DNA of 64,000 nt. It comes from Rhabditoides inermis. Lineage: Eukaryota; Nematoda; Chromadorea; Rhabditida; Rhabditidae. The stretch is from contig CAWZYM010000083.1 of NCBI GenBank assembly GCA_963966185.1, positions 186,001 through 250,000 on the forward strand, written 5' to 3'. Shown piece after piece: positions 49,101-62,600 of this stretch (positions within the stretch are counted from its first letter, which is position 1; each line of letters begins with the position of its first letter). Position numbers and translations under genes: made by a program. Below the pieces are notes generated by a model that was not told where the DNA came from, did not search any database, and worked only from the letters and a program-made list of their open reading frames with translations.

Positions 49101-52100
49101 GCTGACGTTGCAACTCGTAGATGTTTGTGGATTTTGGTTCTCGCGGCTGATAAATGTTTGTGGCGGCTCGTAGCCCGCTTGTGGCTGAAGTTGCAACTCG
49201 TAGATGTTCGTGGATTGTGGTTTTCGTGGCTGATAGATGTTCGTGGCGGCTCGTAGCTGTTCGTGGCTGACGTTACAACTCGTAGATGTTCGTGGATTGT
49301 GGTTTTTGCGGCTGATAGATGTTCGTGGCGGCTCGTAGCTGTTCGTGGCTGACGTTGCAACTCGTAGATGTTCGGGGATTGTGGTTCTCGCGGCTGACAG
49401 TTGTTCGTGGCGGCTCGTAGCTGTTCGTGGCTGACGTTGCAACTCGTAGTTGTTCGTGGATTGTGGTTCTCGCGGCTGATAGAAGTTCGTGGAGGCTCGT
49501 AGCTGTTTGTGGCTAAAGTTAAAACTCGTAGATGTTCGTGGATTGTGGCTCTCGCGGCTGACAGTTGTTCGTGGCGGCTCGTAGCTGCTTGTGGCTGAAG
49601 TTGCAACTCGTAGATGTTCGTGGGTTGTGGTTCTCGCGGCTGATAGAAGTTCGTGGAGGCTCGTAGCTGTTTGTGGCTAAAGTTAAAACTCGTAGATGTT
49701 CGTGGATTGTGGTTTTCGCGGCTGATAGATGTTCGTGGCGGCTCGTAGCTGTTCGTGGCTGACGTTGCAACTCGTAGATGTTTGTGGATTGTGGTTTTCG
49801 CGGCTGACAGTTGTTTGTGGCGGCTCGTAGCTGTTCGTGGCTGACATTGCAACTCGTAGTTGTTCGTGGATTGTGGTTCTCGCGGCTGATAGAAGTTCGT
49901 GGAGGCTCGTAGCTGTTTGTGGCTAGAGTTAAAACTCGTAGATGTTCTTGGATTGTGGCTCTCGCGGCTGACAGTTGTTCGTGGCGGCTCGAAGCTGTTT
50001 GTGGCTGAAGTTGAAACTCGTAGATGTTTGTGGATTGTGGTTTTCGCGGCTGATCTGATGTTCGTGGCGGCGGCTCGTAGCTGTTCGTGGCTGACGTTAC
50101 AACTCGTAGATGTTCGTGGATTGTGGTTTTCGCAGCTGATAGATGTTCGTGGCGGCTCGTAGCTGTTCGTGGCTGACGTTGCAACTCGTAGATGTTCGTG
50201 GATTGTGGTTTTCGCGGCTGATCTGATGTTCGTGGCGGCGGCTCGTAGCTGTTCGTGGCTGACGTTACAACTCGTAGATGTTCGTGGATTGTGGTTTTTG
50301 CGGCTGATAAATGTTTGTGGCGGCTCGTAGATGTTCGTGGCTGACGTTGCAACTCGTAGATGTTCGTGGATTGTGGCTCTCGCAGCTGATAGATGTTCGT
50401 GGCTGACGTTGCAACTCGTAGATGTTCGTGGATTTTGGTTCTCGCGGCTGATAAATGTTTGTGGCGGCTCCTAGCTGCTTGTGGCTGAAGTTGCAACTCG
50501 TAGATGTTCGTGGATTGTGGTTTTCGTGGCTGATAGATGTTCGTGGCGGCTCGTAGCTGTTCGTGGCTGACGTTACAACTCGTAGATGTTCGTGGATTGT
50601 GGTTTTCGCGGCTGATAGATGTTCGTGGCGGCTCGTAGCTGTTCGTGGCTGACGTTGCAACTCGTAGATGTTCGTGGATTGTGGTTCTCGCGGCTGACAG
50701 TTGTTCGTGGCGGCTCGTAGCTGTTCGTGGCTGGCGTTGCAACTCGTAGATGTTCGTGGATTGTGGTTTTCGCGGCTGATAGATGTTCGTGGCGGCTCGT
50801 AGCTGTTCGTGGCTGGCGTTGCAACTCGTAGATGTTCGTGGATTGTGGTTTTCGCGGCTGACAGTTGTTTGTGGCGGCTCGTAGCTGTTCGTGGCTGACG
50901 TTGCAACTCGTAGATGTTCGTGGATTGTGGTTTTCGCGGCTGATAGATGTTCGTGGCGGCTCGTAGCTGTTCGTGGCTGACGTTGCAACTCGTAGATGTT
51001 CGTGGATTGTGGTTCTCGCGGCTGACAGTTGTTCGTGGCGGCTCGTAGCTGTTCGTGGCTGACGTTGCAACTCGTAGTTGTTCGTGGTTTGTGGTTCTCG
51101 CGGCTGATAGAAGTTCGTGGAGGCTCGTAGCTGTTTGTGGCTAAAGTTAAAACTCGTAGATGTTCGTGGATTGTGGCTCTCGCGGCTGACAGTTGTTCGT
51201 GGCGGCTCGTAGCTGCTTGTGGCTGAAGTTGCAACTCGTAGATGTTCGTGATTTGTGGTTCTCGCGGCTGATAGAAGTTCGTGGAGGCTCGTAGCTGTTT
51301 GTGGCTAGAGTTAAAACTCGTAGATGTTCGTGGATTGTGGTTTTCGCGGCTGATAGATGTTCGTGGCGTTCGTGGCTGACGTTGCAACTCGTAGATGTTC
51401 GTGGATTGTGGTTTTCGCGGCTGACAGTTGTTCGTGGCGGCTCGTAGCTGTTTGTGGCTGACGTTGCAACTCGTAGTTGTTCGTGGATTGTGGTTCTCGC
51501 GGCTAATAGAAGTTCGTGGAGGCTCGTAGCTGTTTGTGGCTAAAGTTAAAACTCGTAGATGTTCGTGGATTGTGGCTCTCGCGGCTGACAGTTGTTCGTG
51601 GCGGCTCGAAGCTGTTTGTGGCTGAAGTTGAAACTCGTAGATGTTCGTGGATTGTGGTTTTCGCGGCTGATAGATGTTCGTGGCGGCTCGTAGCTGTTCG
51701 TGGCTGACGTTGCAACTCGTAGATGTTCGTGGATTGTGGTTTTCGCGGCTGATCTGATGTTCGTGGCGGCGGCTCGTAGCTGTTCGTGGCTGACGTTACA
51801 ACTCGTAGATGTTCGTGAATTGTGGTTTTTGCGGCTGATAGATGTTTGTGGCGGCTCGTAGCTGTTCGTGGCTGACGTTGCAACTCGTAGATGTTCGTGG
51901 ATTGTGGCTCTCGCAGCTGATAGATGTTCGTGGCTGACGTTGCAACTCGTAGATGTTTGTGGATTTTGGTTCTCGCGGCTGATAAATGTTTGTGGCGGCT
52001 CGTAGCTGCTTGTGGCTGAAGTTGCAACTCGTAGATGTTCGTGGATTGTGGTTTTCGTGGCTGATAGATGTTCGTGGCGGCTCGTAGCTGTTCGTGGCTG

Positions 52101-55100
52101 ACGTTACAACTCGTAGATGTTCGTGGATTGTGGTTTTCGCGGCTGATAGATGTTCGTGGCGGCTCGTAGCTGTTCGTGGCTGACGTTGCAACTCGTAGAT
52201 GTTCGTGGATTGTGGCTCTCGCAGCTGATAGATGTTCGTGGCTGACGTTGCAACTCGTAGATGTTTGTGGATTTTGGTTCTCGCGGCTGATAAATGTTTG
52301 TGGCGGCTCGTAGCTGCTTGTGGCTGAAGTTGCAACTCGTAGATGTTCGTGGATTGTGGTTTTCGTGGCTGATAGATGTTCGTGGCGGCTCGTAGCTGTT
52401 CGTGGCTGACGTTACAACTCGTAGATGTTTGTGGATTGTGGTTTTCGCGGCTGATAGATGTTCGTGGCGGCTCGTAGCTGTTCGTGGCTGACGTTGCAAC
52501 TCGTAGATGTTCGGGGATTGTGGTTCTCGCGGCTGACAGTTGTTCGTGGCGGCTCGTAGCTGTTCGTGGCTGACGTTGCAACTCGTAGTTGTTCGTGGAT
52601 TGTGGTTCTCGCGGCTGATAGAAGTTCGTGGAGGCTCGTAGCTGTTTGTGGCTAAAGTTAAAACTCGTAGATGTTCGTGGATTGTGGCTCTCGCGGCTGA
52701 CAGTTGTTCGTGGCGGCTCGTAGCTGCTTGTGGCTGAAGTTGCAACTCGTAGATGTTCGTGGATTGTGGTTCTCGCGGCTGATAGAAGTTCGTGGAGGCT
52801 CGTAGCTGTTTGTGGCTAAAGTTAAAACTCGTAGATGTTCGTGGATTGTGGTTCTCGCGGCTGATAGAAGTTCGTGGAGGCTCGTAGCTGTTTGTGGCTA
52901 AAGTTAAAACTCGTAGATGTTCGTGGATTGTGGTTTTCGCGGCTGATAGATGTTCGTGGCGGCTCGTAGCTGTTCGTGGCTGACGTTGCAACTCGTAGTT
53001 GTTCGTGGATTGTGGTTCTCGCGGCTGATAGAAGTTCGTGGAGGCTCGTAGCTGTTTGTGGCTAAAGTTAAAACTCGTAGATGTTCGTGGATTGTGGCTC
53101 TCGCGGCTGACAGTTGTTCTTGGCGGCTCGAAGCTGTTTGTGGCTGAAGTTGAAACTCGTAGATGTTCGTGGATTGTGGTTTTCGCGGCTGATAGATGTT
53201 CGTGGCGGCTCGTAGCTGTTCGTGGCTGACGTTGCAACTCGTAAATGTTCGTGGATTGTGGTTTTCGCGGCTGATCTGATGTTCGTGGCGGCGGCTCGTA
53301 GCTGTTCGTGGCTGACGTTACAACTCGTAGATGTTCGTGGATTGTGGTTTTCGCGGCTGATAGATGTTTATGGTGGCTCGTAGCTGTTCGTGGCTGACGT
53401 TGCAACTCGTAGATGTTCGTGGATTGTGGCTCTCGCAGCTGATGGATGTTCGTGGCTGACGTTGCAACTCGTAGATGTTTGTGGATTTTGGTTCTCGCGG
53501 CTGATAAATGTTTGTGGCGGCTCGTAGCCCGCTTGTGGCTGAAGTTGCAACTCGTAGATGTTCGTGGATTTGGTTTCGCGGCTGATAGATGTTTGTGGCG
53601 GCTCGTAGCTGTTCGTGGCTGACGTTGCAACTCGTAGATGTTCGTGGATTGTGGTTTCGTGGCGGCTAGATGTTCGTGGCGGCTCGTAGCTGTTCGTGGC
53701 TGACGTTACAACTCGTAGATGTTCGTGGATTGTGGTTTTCGCGGCTGATAGATGTTCGTGGCGGCTCGTAGCTGTTCGTGGCTGACGTTGCAACTCGTAG
53801 ATGTTCGGGGATTGTGGTTCTCGCGGCTGACAGTTGTTCGTGGCGGCTCGTAGCTGTTCGTGGCTGACGTTGCAACTCGTAGTTGTTCGTGGATTGTGGT
53901 TCTCGCGGCTGATAGAAGTTCGTGGAGGCTCGTAGCTGTTTGTGGCTAAAGTTAAAACTCGTAGATGTTCGTGGATTGTGGCTCTCGCGGCTGACAGTTG
54001 TTCGTGGCGGCTCGTAGCTGCTTGTGGCTGAAGTTGCAACTCGTAGATGTTCGTGGGTTGTGGTTCTCGCGGCTGATAGAAGTTCGTGGAGGCTCGTAGC
54101 TGTTTGTGGCTAAAGTTAAAACTCGTAGATGTTCGTGGATTGTGGTTTTCGCGGCTGATAGATGTTCGTGGCGGCTCGTAGCTGTTCGTGGCTGACGTTG
54201 CAACTCGTAGATGTTTGTGGATTGTGGTTTTCGCGGCTGACAGTTGTTTGTGGCGGCTCGTAGCTGTTCGTGGCTGACATTGCAACTCGTAGTTGTTCGT
54301 GGATTGTGGTTCTCGCGGCTGATAGAAGTTCGTGGAGGCTCGTAGCTGTTTGTGGCTAGAGTTAAAACTCGTAGATGTTCTTGGATTGTGGCTCTCGCGG
54401 CTGACAGTTGTTCGTGGCGGCTCGAAGCTGTTTGTGGCTGAAGTTGAAACTCGTAGATGTTCGTGGATTGTGGTTTTCGCGGCTGATCTGATGTTCGTGG
54501 CGGCGGCTCGTAGCTGTTCGTGGCTGACGTTACAACTCGTAGATGTTCGTGGATTGTGGTTTTCGCGGCTGATAGATGTTCGTGGCGGCTCGTAGCTGTT
54601 CGTGGCTGACGTTGCAACTCGTAGATGTTCGTGGATTGTGGTTTTCGCGGCTGATCTGATGTTCGTGGCGGCGGCTCGTAGCTGTTCGTGGCTGACGTTA
54701 CAACTCGTAGATGTTCGTGGATTGTGGTTTTTGCGGCTGATAAATGTTTGTGGCGGCTCGTAGATGTTCGTGGCTGACGTTGCAACTCGTAGATGTTCGT
54801 GGATTGTGGCTCTCGCAGCTGATAGATGTTCGTGGCTGACGTTGCAACTCGTAGATGTTCGTGGATTTTGGTTCTCGCGGCTGATAAATGTTTGTGGCGG
54901 CTCCTAGCTGCTTGTGGCTGAAGTTGCAACTCGTAGATGTTCGTGGATTGTGGTTTTCGTGGCTGATAGATGTTCGTGGTGGCTCGTAGCTGTTCGTGGC
55001 TGACGTTACAACTCGTATATGTTCGTGGATTGTGGTTTTCGCGGCTGATAGATGTTCGTGGCGGCTCGTAGCTGTTCGTGGCTGACGTTGCAACTCGTAG

Positions 55101-55300
55101 ATGTTCGTGGATTGTGGTTCTCGCGGCTGACAGTTGTTCGTGGCGGCTCGTAGCTGTTCGTGGCTGGCGTTGCAACTCGTAGATGTTCGTGGATTGTGGT
55201 TTTCGCGGCTGATAGATGTTCGTGGCGGCTCGTAGCTGTTCGTGGCTGGCGTTGCAACTCGTAGATGTTCGTGGATTGTGGTTTTCGCGGCTGACAGTTG
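46190..55300 (+). repeat. Family-B duplications with offsets 5322, 4354 and 4433 bp
   Basis: The GCTAATAGAAG monomer at 46194 recurs at 51516 (offset 5322). The block around 48684, with TTTATGGTGGCTCG and GTAGCCCGCTTG, recurs at 53038 (offset 4354; GTAGCCCG at about 49170 and 53524). The offset becomes 4433 after one extra, slightly eroded monomer near 53560-53670 (49519 to 53952 and 49899 to 54332). Confidence 0.8.
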
Positions 55301-58300
55301 TTTGTGGCGGCTCGTAGCTGTTCGTGGCTGACGTTGCAACTCGTAGTTGTTCGTGGATTGTAGTTCTCGCGGCTGATAAAAGTTCGTGGAGGCTCGTAGC
55401 TGTTTGTGGCTAGAGTTAAAACTCGTAGATGTTCTTGGATTGTGGCTCTCGCGGCTGACAGTTGTTCGTGGCGGCTCGAAGCTGTTTGTGGCTGAAGTTG
55501 AAACTCGTAGATGTTCGTGGATTGTGGTTTTCGCGGCTGATAGATGTTCGTGGCGGCTCGTAGCTGTTCGTGGCTGACGTTGCAACTCGTAGATGTTCGT
55601 GGATTGTGGTTTTCGCGGCTGATCTGATGTTCGTGGCGGCGGCTCGTAGCTGTTCGTGGCTGACGTTACAACTCGTAGATGTTCGTGGATTGTGGTTTTT
55701 GCGGCTGATAGATGTTTGTGGCGGCTCGTAGCTGTTCGTGGCTGACGTTGCAACTCGTAGATGTTCGTGGATTGTGGCTCTCGCAGCTGATAGATGTTCG
55801 TGGCTGACGTTGCAACTCGTAGATGTTCGTGGATTTTGGTTCTCGCGGCTGATAGAAGTTCGTGGAGGCTCGTAGCTGTTTGTGGCTAAAGTTAAAACTC
55901 GTAGATGTTCGTGGATTGTGGCTCTCGCGGCTGACAGTTGTTCGTGGCGGCTCGTAGCTGCTTGTGGCTGAAGTTGCAACTCGTAGATGTTCGTGGGTTG
56001 TGGTTCTCGCGGCTGATAGAAGTTCGTGGAGGCTCGTAGCTGTTTGTGGCTAAAGTTAAAACTCGTAGATGTTCGTGGATTGTGGTTTTCGCGGCTGATA
56101 GATGTTCGTGGCGGCTCGTAGCTGTTCGTGGCTGACGTTGCAACTCGTAGATGTTTGTGGATTGTGGTTTTCGCGGCTGACAGTTGTTTGTGGCGGCTCG
56201 TAGCTGTTCGTGGCTGACATTGCAACTCGTAGTTGTTCGTGGATTGTGGTTCTCGCGGCTGATAGAAGTTCGTGGAGGCTCGTAGCTGTTTGTGGCTAGA
56301 GTTAAAACTCGTAGATGTTCTTGGATTGTGGCTCTCGCGGCTGACAGTTGTTCGTGGCGGCTCGAAGCTGTTTGTGGCTGAAGTTGAAACTCGTAGATGT
56401 TCGTGGATTGTGGTTTTCGCGGCTGATCTGATGTTCGTGGCGGCGGCTCGTAGCTGTTCGTGGCTGACGTTACAACTCGTAGATGTTCGTGGATTGTGGT
56501 TTTCGCGGCTGATAGATGTTCGTGGCGGCTCGTAGCTGTTCGTGGCTGACGTTGCAACTCGTAGATGTTCGTGGATTGTGGTTTTCGCGGCTGATCTGAT
56601 GTTCGTGGCGGCGGCTCGTAGCTGTTCGTGGCTGACGTTACAACTCGTAGATGTTCGTGGATTGTGGTTTTTGCGGCTGATAAATGTTTGTGGCGGCTCG
56701 TAGATGTTCGTGGCTGACGTTGCAACTCGTAGATGTTCGTGGATTGTGGCTCTCGCAGCTGATAGATGTTCGTGGCTGACGTTGCAACTCGTAGATGTTC
56801 GTGGATTTTGGTTCTCGCGGCTGATAAATGTTTGTGGCGGCTCCTAGCTGCTTGTGGCTGAAGTTGCAACTCGTAGATGTTCGTGGATTGTGGTTTTCGT
56901 GGCTGATAGATGTTCGTGGCGGCTCGTAGCTGTTCGTGGCTGACGTTACAACTCGTAGATGTTCGTGGATTGTGGTTTTCGCGGCTGATAGATGTTCGTG
57001 GCGGCTCGTAGCTGTTCGTGGCTGACGTTGCAACTCGTAGATGTTCGTGGATTGTGGTTTTCGCGGCTGATCTGATGTTCGTGGCGGCGGCTCGTAGCTG
57101 TTCGTGGCTGACGTTACAACTCGTAGATGTTTGTGGATTGTGGTTTTTGCGGCTGATAGATGTTTGTGGCGGCTCGTAGCTGTTCGTGGCTGACGTTGCA
57201 ACTCGTAGATGTTCGTGGATTGTGGCTCTCGCAGCTGATAGATGTTCGTGGTTGACGTTGCAACTCGTAGATGTTCGTGGATTTTGGTTCTCGCGGCTGA
57301 TAGAAGTTCGTGGAGGCTCGTAGCTGTTTGTGGCTAAAGTTAAAACTCGTAGATGTTCGTGGATTGTGGCTCTCGCGGCTGACAGTTGTTCGTGGCGGCT
57401 CGTAGCTGCTTGTGGCTGAAGTTGCAACTCGTAGATGTTCGTGGGTTGTGGTTCTCGCGGCTGATAGAAGTTCGTGGAGGCTCGTAGCTGTTTGTGGCTA
57501 GAGTTAAAACTCGTAGATGTTCGTGGATTGTGGTTTTCGCGGCTGATAGATGTTCGTGGCGGCTCGTAGCTGTTCGTGGCTGACGTTGCAACTCGTAGAT
57601 GTTTGTGGATTGTGGTTTTCGCGGCTGACAGTTGTTTGTGGCGGCTCGTAGCTGTTCGTGGCTGACATTGCAACTCGTAGTTGTTCGTGGATTGTGGTTC
57701 TCGCGGCTGATAGAAGTTCGTGGAGGCTCGTAGCTGTTTGTGGCTAGAGTTAAAACTCGTAGATGTTCTTGGATTGTGGCTCTCGCGGCTGACAGTTGTT
57801 CGTGGCGGCTCGAAGCTGTTTGTGGCTGAAGTTGAAACTCGTAGATGTTCGTGGATTGTGGTTTTCGCGGCTGATCTGATGTTCGTGGCGGCGGCTCGTA
57901 GCTGTTCGTGGCTGACGTTACAACTCGTAGATGTTCGTGGATTGTGGTTTTCGCGGCTGATAGATGTTCGTGGCGGCTCGTAGCTGTTCGTGGCTGACGT
58001 TGCAACTCGTAGATGTTCGTGGATTGTGGTTTTCGCGGCTGATCTGATGTTCGTGGCGGCGGCTCGTAGCTGTTCGTGGCTGACGTTACAACTCGTAGAT
58101 GTTCGTGGATTGTGGTTTTTGCGGCTGATAAATGTTTGTGGCGGCTCGTAGATGTTCGTGGCTGACGTTGCAACTCGTAGATGTTCGTGGATTGTGGCTC
58201 TCGCAGCTGATAGATGTTCGTGGCTGACGTTGCAACTCGTAGATGTTCGTGGATTTTGGTTCTCGCGGCTGATAAATGTTTGTGGCGGCTCCTAGCTGCT

Positions 58301-59640
58301 TGTGGCTGAAGTTGCAACTCGTAGATGTTCGTGGATTGTGGTTTTCGTGGCTGATAGATGTTCGTGGCGGCTCGTAGCTGTTCGTGGCTGACGTTACAAC
58401 TCGTAGATGTTCGTGGATTGTGGTTTTCGCGGCTGATAGATGTTCGTGGCGGCTCGTAGCTGTTCGTGGCTGACGTTGCAACTCGTAGATGTTCGTGGAT
58501 TGTGGTTCTCGCGGCTGACAGTTGTTCGTGGCGGCTCGTAGCTGTTCGTGGCTGGCGTTGCAACTCGTAGATGTTCGTGGATTGTGGTTTTCGCGGCTGA
58601 TAGATGTTCGTGGCGGCTCGTAGCTGTTCGTGGCTGGCGTTGCAACTCGTAGATGTTCGTGGATTGTGGTTTTCGCGGCTGACAGTTGTTTGTGGCGGCT
58701 CGTAGCTGTTCGTGGCTGACGTTGCAACTCGTAGATGTTCGTGGATTGTGGTTTTCGCGGCTGATAGATGTTCGTGGCGGCTCGTAGCTGTTCGTGGCTG
58801 ACGTTGCAACTCGTAGATGTTCGTGGATTGTGGTTCTCGCGGCTGACAGTTGTTCGTGGCGGCTCGTAGCTGTTCGTGGCTGACGTTGCAACTCGTAGTT
58901 GTTCGTGGATTGTGGTTCTCGCGGCTGATAGAAGTTCGTGGAGGCTCGTAGCTGTTTGTGGCTAAAGTTAAAACTCGTAGATGTTCGTGGATTGTGGCTC
59001 TCGCGGCTGACAGTTGTTCGTGGCGGCTCGTAGCTGCTTGTGGCTGAAGTTGCAACTCGTAGATGTTCGTGATTTGTGGTTCTCGCGGCTGATAGAAGTT
59101 CGTGGAGGCTCGTAGCTGTTTGTGGCTAAAGTTAAAACTCGTAGATGTTCGTGGATTGTGGTTTTCGCGGCTGATAGATGTTCGTGGCGTTCGTGGCTGA
59201 CGTTGCAACTCGTAGATGTTCGTGGATTGTGGTTTTCGCGGCTGACAGTTGTTCGTGGCGGCTCGTAGCTGTTTGTGGCTGACGTTGCAACTCGTAGTTG
59301 TTCGTGGATTGTGGTTCTCGCGGCTAATAGAAGTTCGTGGAGGCTCGTAGCTGTTTGTGGCTAAAGTTAAAACTCGTAGATGTTCGTGGATTGTGGCTCT
59401 CGCGGCTGACAGTTGTTCGTGGCGGCTCGAAGCTGTTTGTGGCTGAAGTTGAAACTCGTAGATGTTCGTGGATTGTGGTTTTCGCGGCTGATAGATGTTC
59501 GTGGCGGCTCGTAGCTGTTCGTGGCTGACGTTGCAACTCGTAGATGTTCGTGGATTGTGGTTTTCGCGGCTGATCTGATGTTCGTGGCGGCGGCTCGTAG
59601 CTGTTCGTGGCTGACGTTACAACTCGTAGATGTTCGTGAA
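49450..59640 (+). repeat. 7821-bp family-B segmental duplication
   Basis: About 49.5-51.9 kb recurs at about 57.3-59.7 kb with a constant offset of 7821 bp (49519 to 57340, 50265 to 58086 and 51516 to 59337). An 11-bp deletion, giving TTCGTGGCGTTCGTGG, sits at 51360 and 59181 at exactly this offset. Between the copies are further tandem duplications marked by GCTGACATTGC, at about 49850, 54283, 56223 and 57671 (steps 4433, 1940 and 1448 bp). Confidence 0.82.
53555..53675 (+). repeat. Locally eroded 82-bp monomers
   Basis: Two neighbouring monomers carry small deletions seen nowhere else in the window: GTGGATTTGGTTTCGCGG near 53560, and GGTTTCGTGGCGGCTAGATG near 53650. They fall where family-B copy 53.0-54.3 kb has one more monomer than its partner at 48.7-49.9 kb. 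They are either a real indel cluster or a consensus error in the assembly. Confidence 0.6.
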
Positions 59641-62600
59641 TTGTGGTTTTCGCGGCTGATAGATGTTTGTGGCGGCTCGTAGCTGTTCGTGGCTGACGTT
59701 GCAACTCGTAGATGTTCGTGGATTGTGGCTCTCGCAGCTGATAGATGTTCGTGGCTGACGTTGCAACTCGTAGATGTTTGTGGATTTTGGTTCTCGCGGC
59801 TGATAAATGTTTGTGGCGGCTCGTAGCTGCTTGTGGCTGAAGTTGCAACTCGTAGATGTTCGTGGATTGTGGTTTTCGTGGCTGATAGATGTTCGTGGCG
59901 GCTCGTAGCTGTTCGTGGCTGACGTTACAACTCGTAGATGTTTGTGGATTGTGGTTTTCGCGGCTGATAGATGTTCGTGGCGGCTCGTAGCTGTTCGTGG
60001 CTGACGTTGCAACTCGTAGATGTTCGGGGATTGTGGTTCTCGCGGCTGACAGTTGTTCGTGGCGGCTCGTAGCTGTTCGTGGCTGACGTTGCAACTCGTA
60101 GTTGTTCGTGGATTGTGGTTCTCGCGGCTGATAGAAGTTCGTGGAGGCTCGAAGCTGTTTGTGGCTAAAGTTAAAACTCGTAGATGTTCGTGGATTGTGG
60201 CTCTCGCGGCTGACAGTTGTTCGTGGCGGCTCGTAGCTGCTTGTGGCTGAAGTTGCAACTCGTAGATGTTCGTGGATTGTGGTTCTCGCGGCTGATAGAA
60301 GTTCGTGGAGGCTCGTAGCTGTTTGTGGCTAAAGTTAAAACTCGTAGATGTTCGTGGATTGTGGTTCTCGCGGCTGATAGAAGTTCGTGGAGGCTCGTAG
60401 CTGTTTGTGGCTAAAGTTAAAACTCGTAGATGTTCGTGGATTGTGGTTTTCGCGGCTGATAGATGTTCGTGGCGGCTCGTAGCTGTTCGTGGCTGACGTT
60501 GCAACTCGTAGTTGTTCGTGGATTGTGGTTTTCGCGGCTGATAGAAGTTCGTGGAGGCTCGTAGCTGTTTGTGGCTAAAGTTAAAACTCGTAGATGTTCG
60601 TGGATTGTGGCTCTCGCGGCTGACAGTTGTTCTTGGCGGCTCGAAGCTGTTTGTGGCTGAAGTTGAAACTCGTAGATGTTCGTGGATTGTGGTTTTCGCG
60701 GCTGATAGATGTTCGTGGCGGCTCGTAGCTGTTCGTGGCTGACGTTGCAACTCGTAAATGTTCGTGGATTGTGGTTTTCGCGGCTGATCTGATGTTCGTG
60801 GCGGCGGCTCGTAGCTGTTCGTGGCTGACGTTACAACTCGTAGATGTTCGTGGATTGTGGTTTTCGCGGCTGATAGATGTTTATGGTGGCTCGTAGCTGT
60901 TCGTGGCTGACGTTGCAACTCGTAGATGTTCGTGGATTGTGGCTCTCGCAGCTGATGGATGTTCGTGGCTGACGTTGCAACTCGTAGATGTTTGTGGATT
61001 TTGGTTCTCGCGGCTGATAAATGTTTGTGGCGGCTCGTAGCCCGCTTGTGGCTGAAGTTGCAACTCGTAGATGTTCGTGGATTGTGGTTTTCGTGGCTGA
61101 TAGATGTTCGTGGCGGCTCGTAGATGTTCGTGGCTGACGTTGCAACTCGTAGATGTTCGTGGATTTTGGTTCTCGCGGCTGATAAATGTTTGTGGCGGCT
61201 CCTAGCTGCTTGTGGCTGAAGTTGCAACTCGTAGATGTTCGTGGATTGTGGTTTTCGTGGCTGATAGATGTTCGTGGCGGCTCGTAGCTGTTCGTGGCTG
61301 ACGTTACAACTCGTAGATGTTCGTGGATTGTGGTTTTCGCGGCTGATAGATGTTCGTGGCGGCTCGTAGCTGTTCGTGGCTGACGTTGCAACTCGTAGAT
61401 GTTCGTGGATTGTGGTTCTCGCGGCTGACAGTTGTTCGTGGCGGCTCGTAGCTGTTCGTGGCTGGCGTTGCAACTCGTAGATGTTCGTGGATTGTGGTTT
61501 TCGCGGCTGATAGATGTTCGTGGCGGCTCGTAGCTGTTCGTGGCTGGCGTTGCAACTCGTAGATGTTCGTGGATTGTGGTTTTCGCGGCTGACAGTTGTT
61601 TGTGGCGGCTCGTAGCTGTTCGTGGCTGACGTTGCAACTCGTAGATGTTCGTGGATTGTGGTTTTCGCGGCTGATAGATGTTCGTGGCGGCTCGTAGCTG
61701 TTCGTGGCTGACGTTGCAACTCGTAGATGTTCGTGGATTGTGGTTCTCGCGGCTGACAGTTGTTCGTGGCGGCTCGTAGCTGTTCGTGGCTGACGTTGCA
61801 ACTCGTAGTTGTTCGTGGATTGTGGTTCTCGCGGCTGATAGAAGTTCGTGGAGGCTCGTAGCTGTTTGTGGCTAAAGTTAAAACTCGTAGATGTTCGTGG
61901 ATTGTGGCTCTCGCGGCTGACAGTTGTTCGTGGCGGCTCGTAGCTGCTTGTGGCTGAAGTTGCAACTCGTAGATGTTCGTGATTTGTGGTTCTCGCGGCT
62001 GATAGAAGTTCGTGGAGGCTCGTAGCTGTTTGTGGCTAAAGTTAAAACTCGTAGATGTTCGTGGATTGTGGTTTTCGCGGCTGATAGATGTTCGTGGCGT
62101 TCGTGGCTGACGTTGCAACTCGTAGATGTTCGTGGATTGTGGTTTTCGCGGCTGACAGTTGTTCGTGGCGGCTCGTAGCTGTTTGTGGCTGACGTTGCAA
62201 CTCGTAGTTGTTCGTGGATTGTGGTTCTCGCGGCTAATAGAAGTTCGTGGAGGCTCGTAGCTGTTTGTGGCTAAAGTTAAAACTCGTAGATGTTCGTGGA
62301 TTGTGGCTCTCGCGGCTGACAGTTGTTCGTGGCGGCTCGAAGCTGTTTGTGGCTGAAGTTGAAACTCGTAGATGTTCGTGGATTGTGGTTTTCGCGGCTG
62401 ATAGATGTTCGTGGCGGCTCGTAGCTGTTCGTGGCTGACGTTGCAACTCGTAGATGTTCGTGGATTGTGGTTTTCGCGGCTGATCTGATGTTCGTGGCGG
62501 CGGCTCGTAGCTGTTCGTGGCTGACGTTACAACTCGTAGATGTTCGTGAATTGTGGTTTTCGCGGCTGATAGATGTTTGTGGCGGCTCGTAGCTGTTCGT

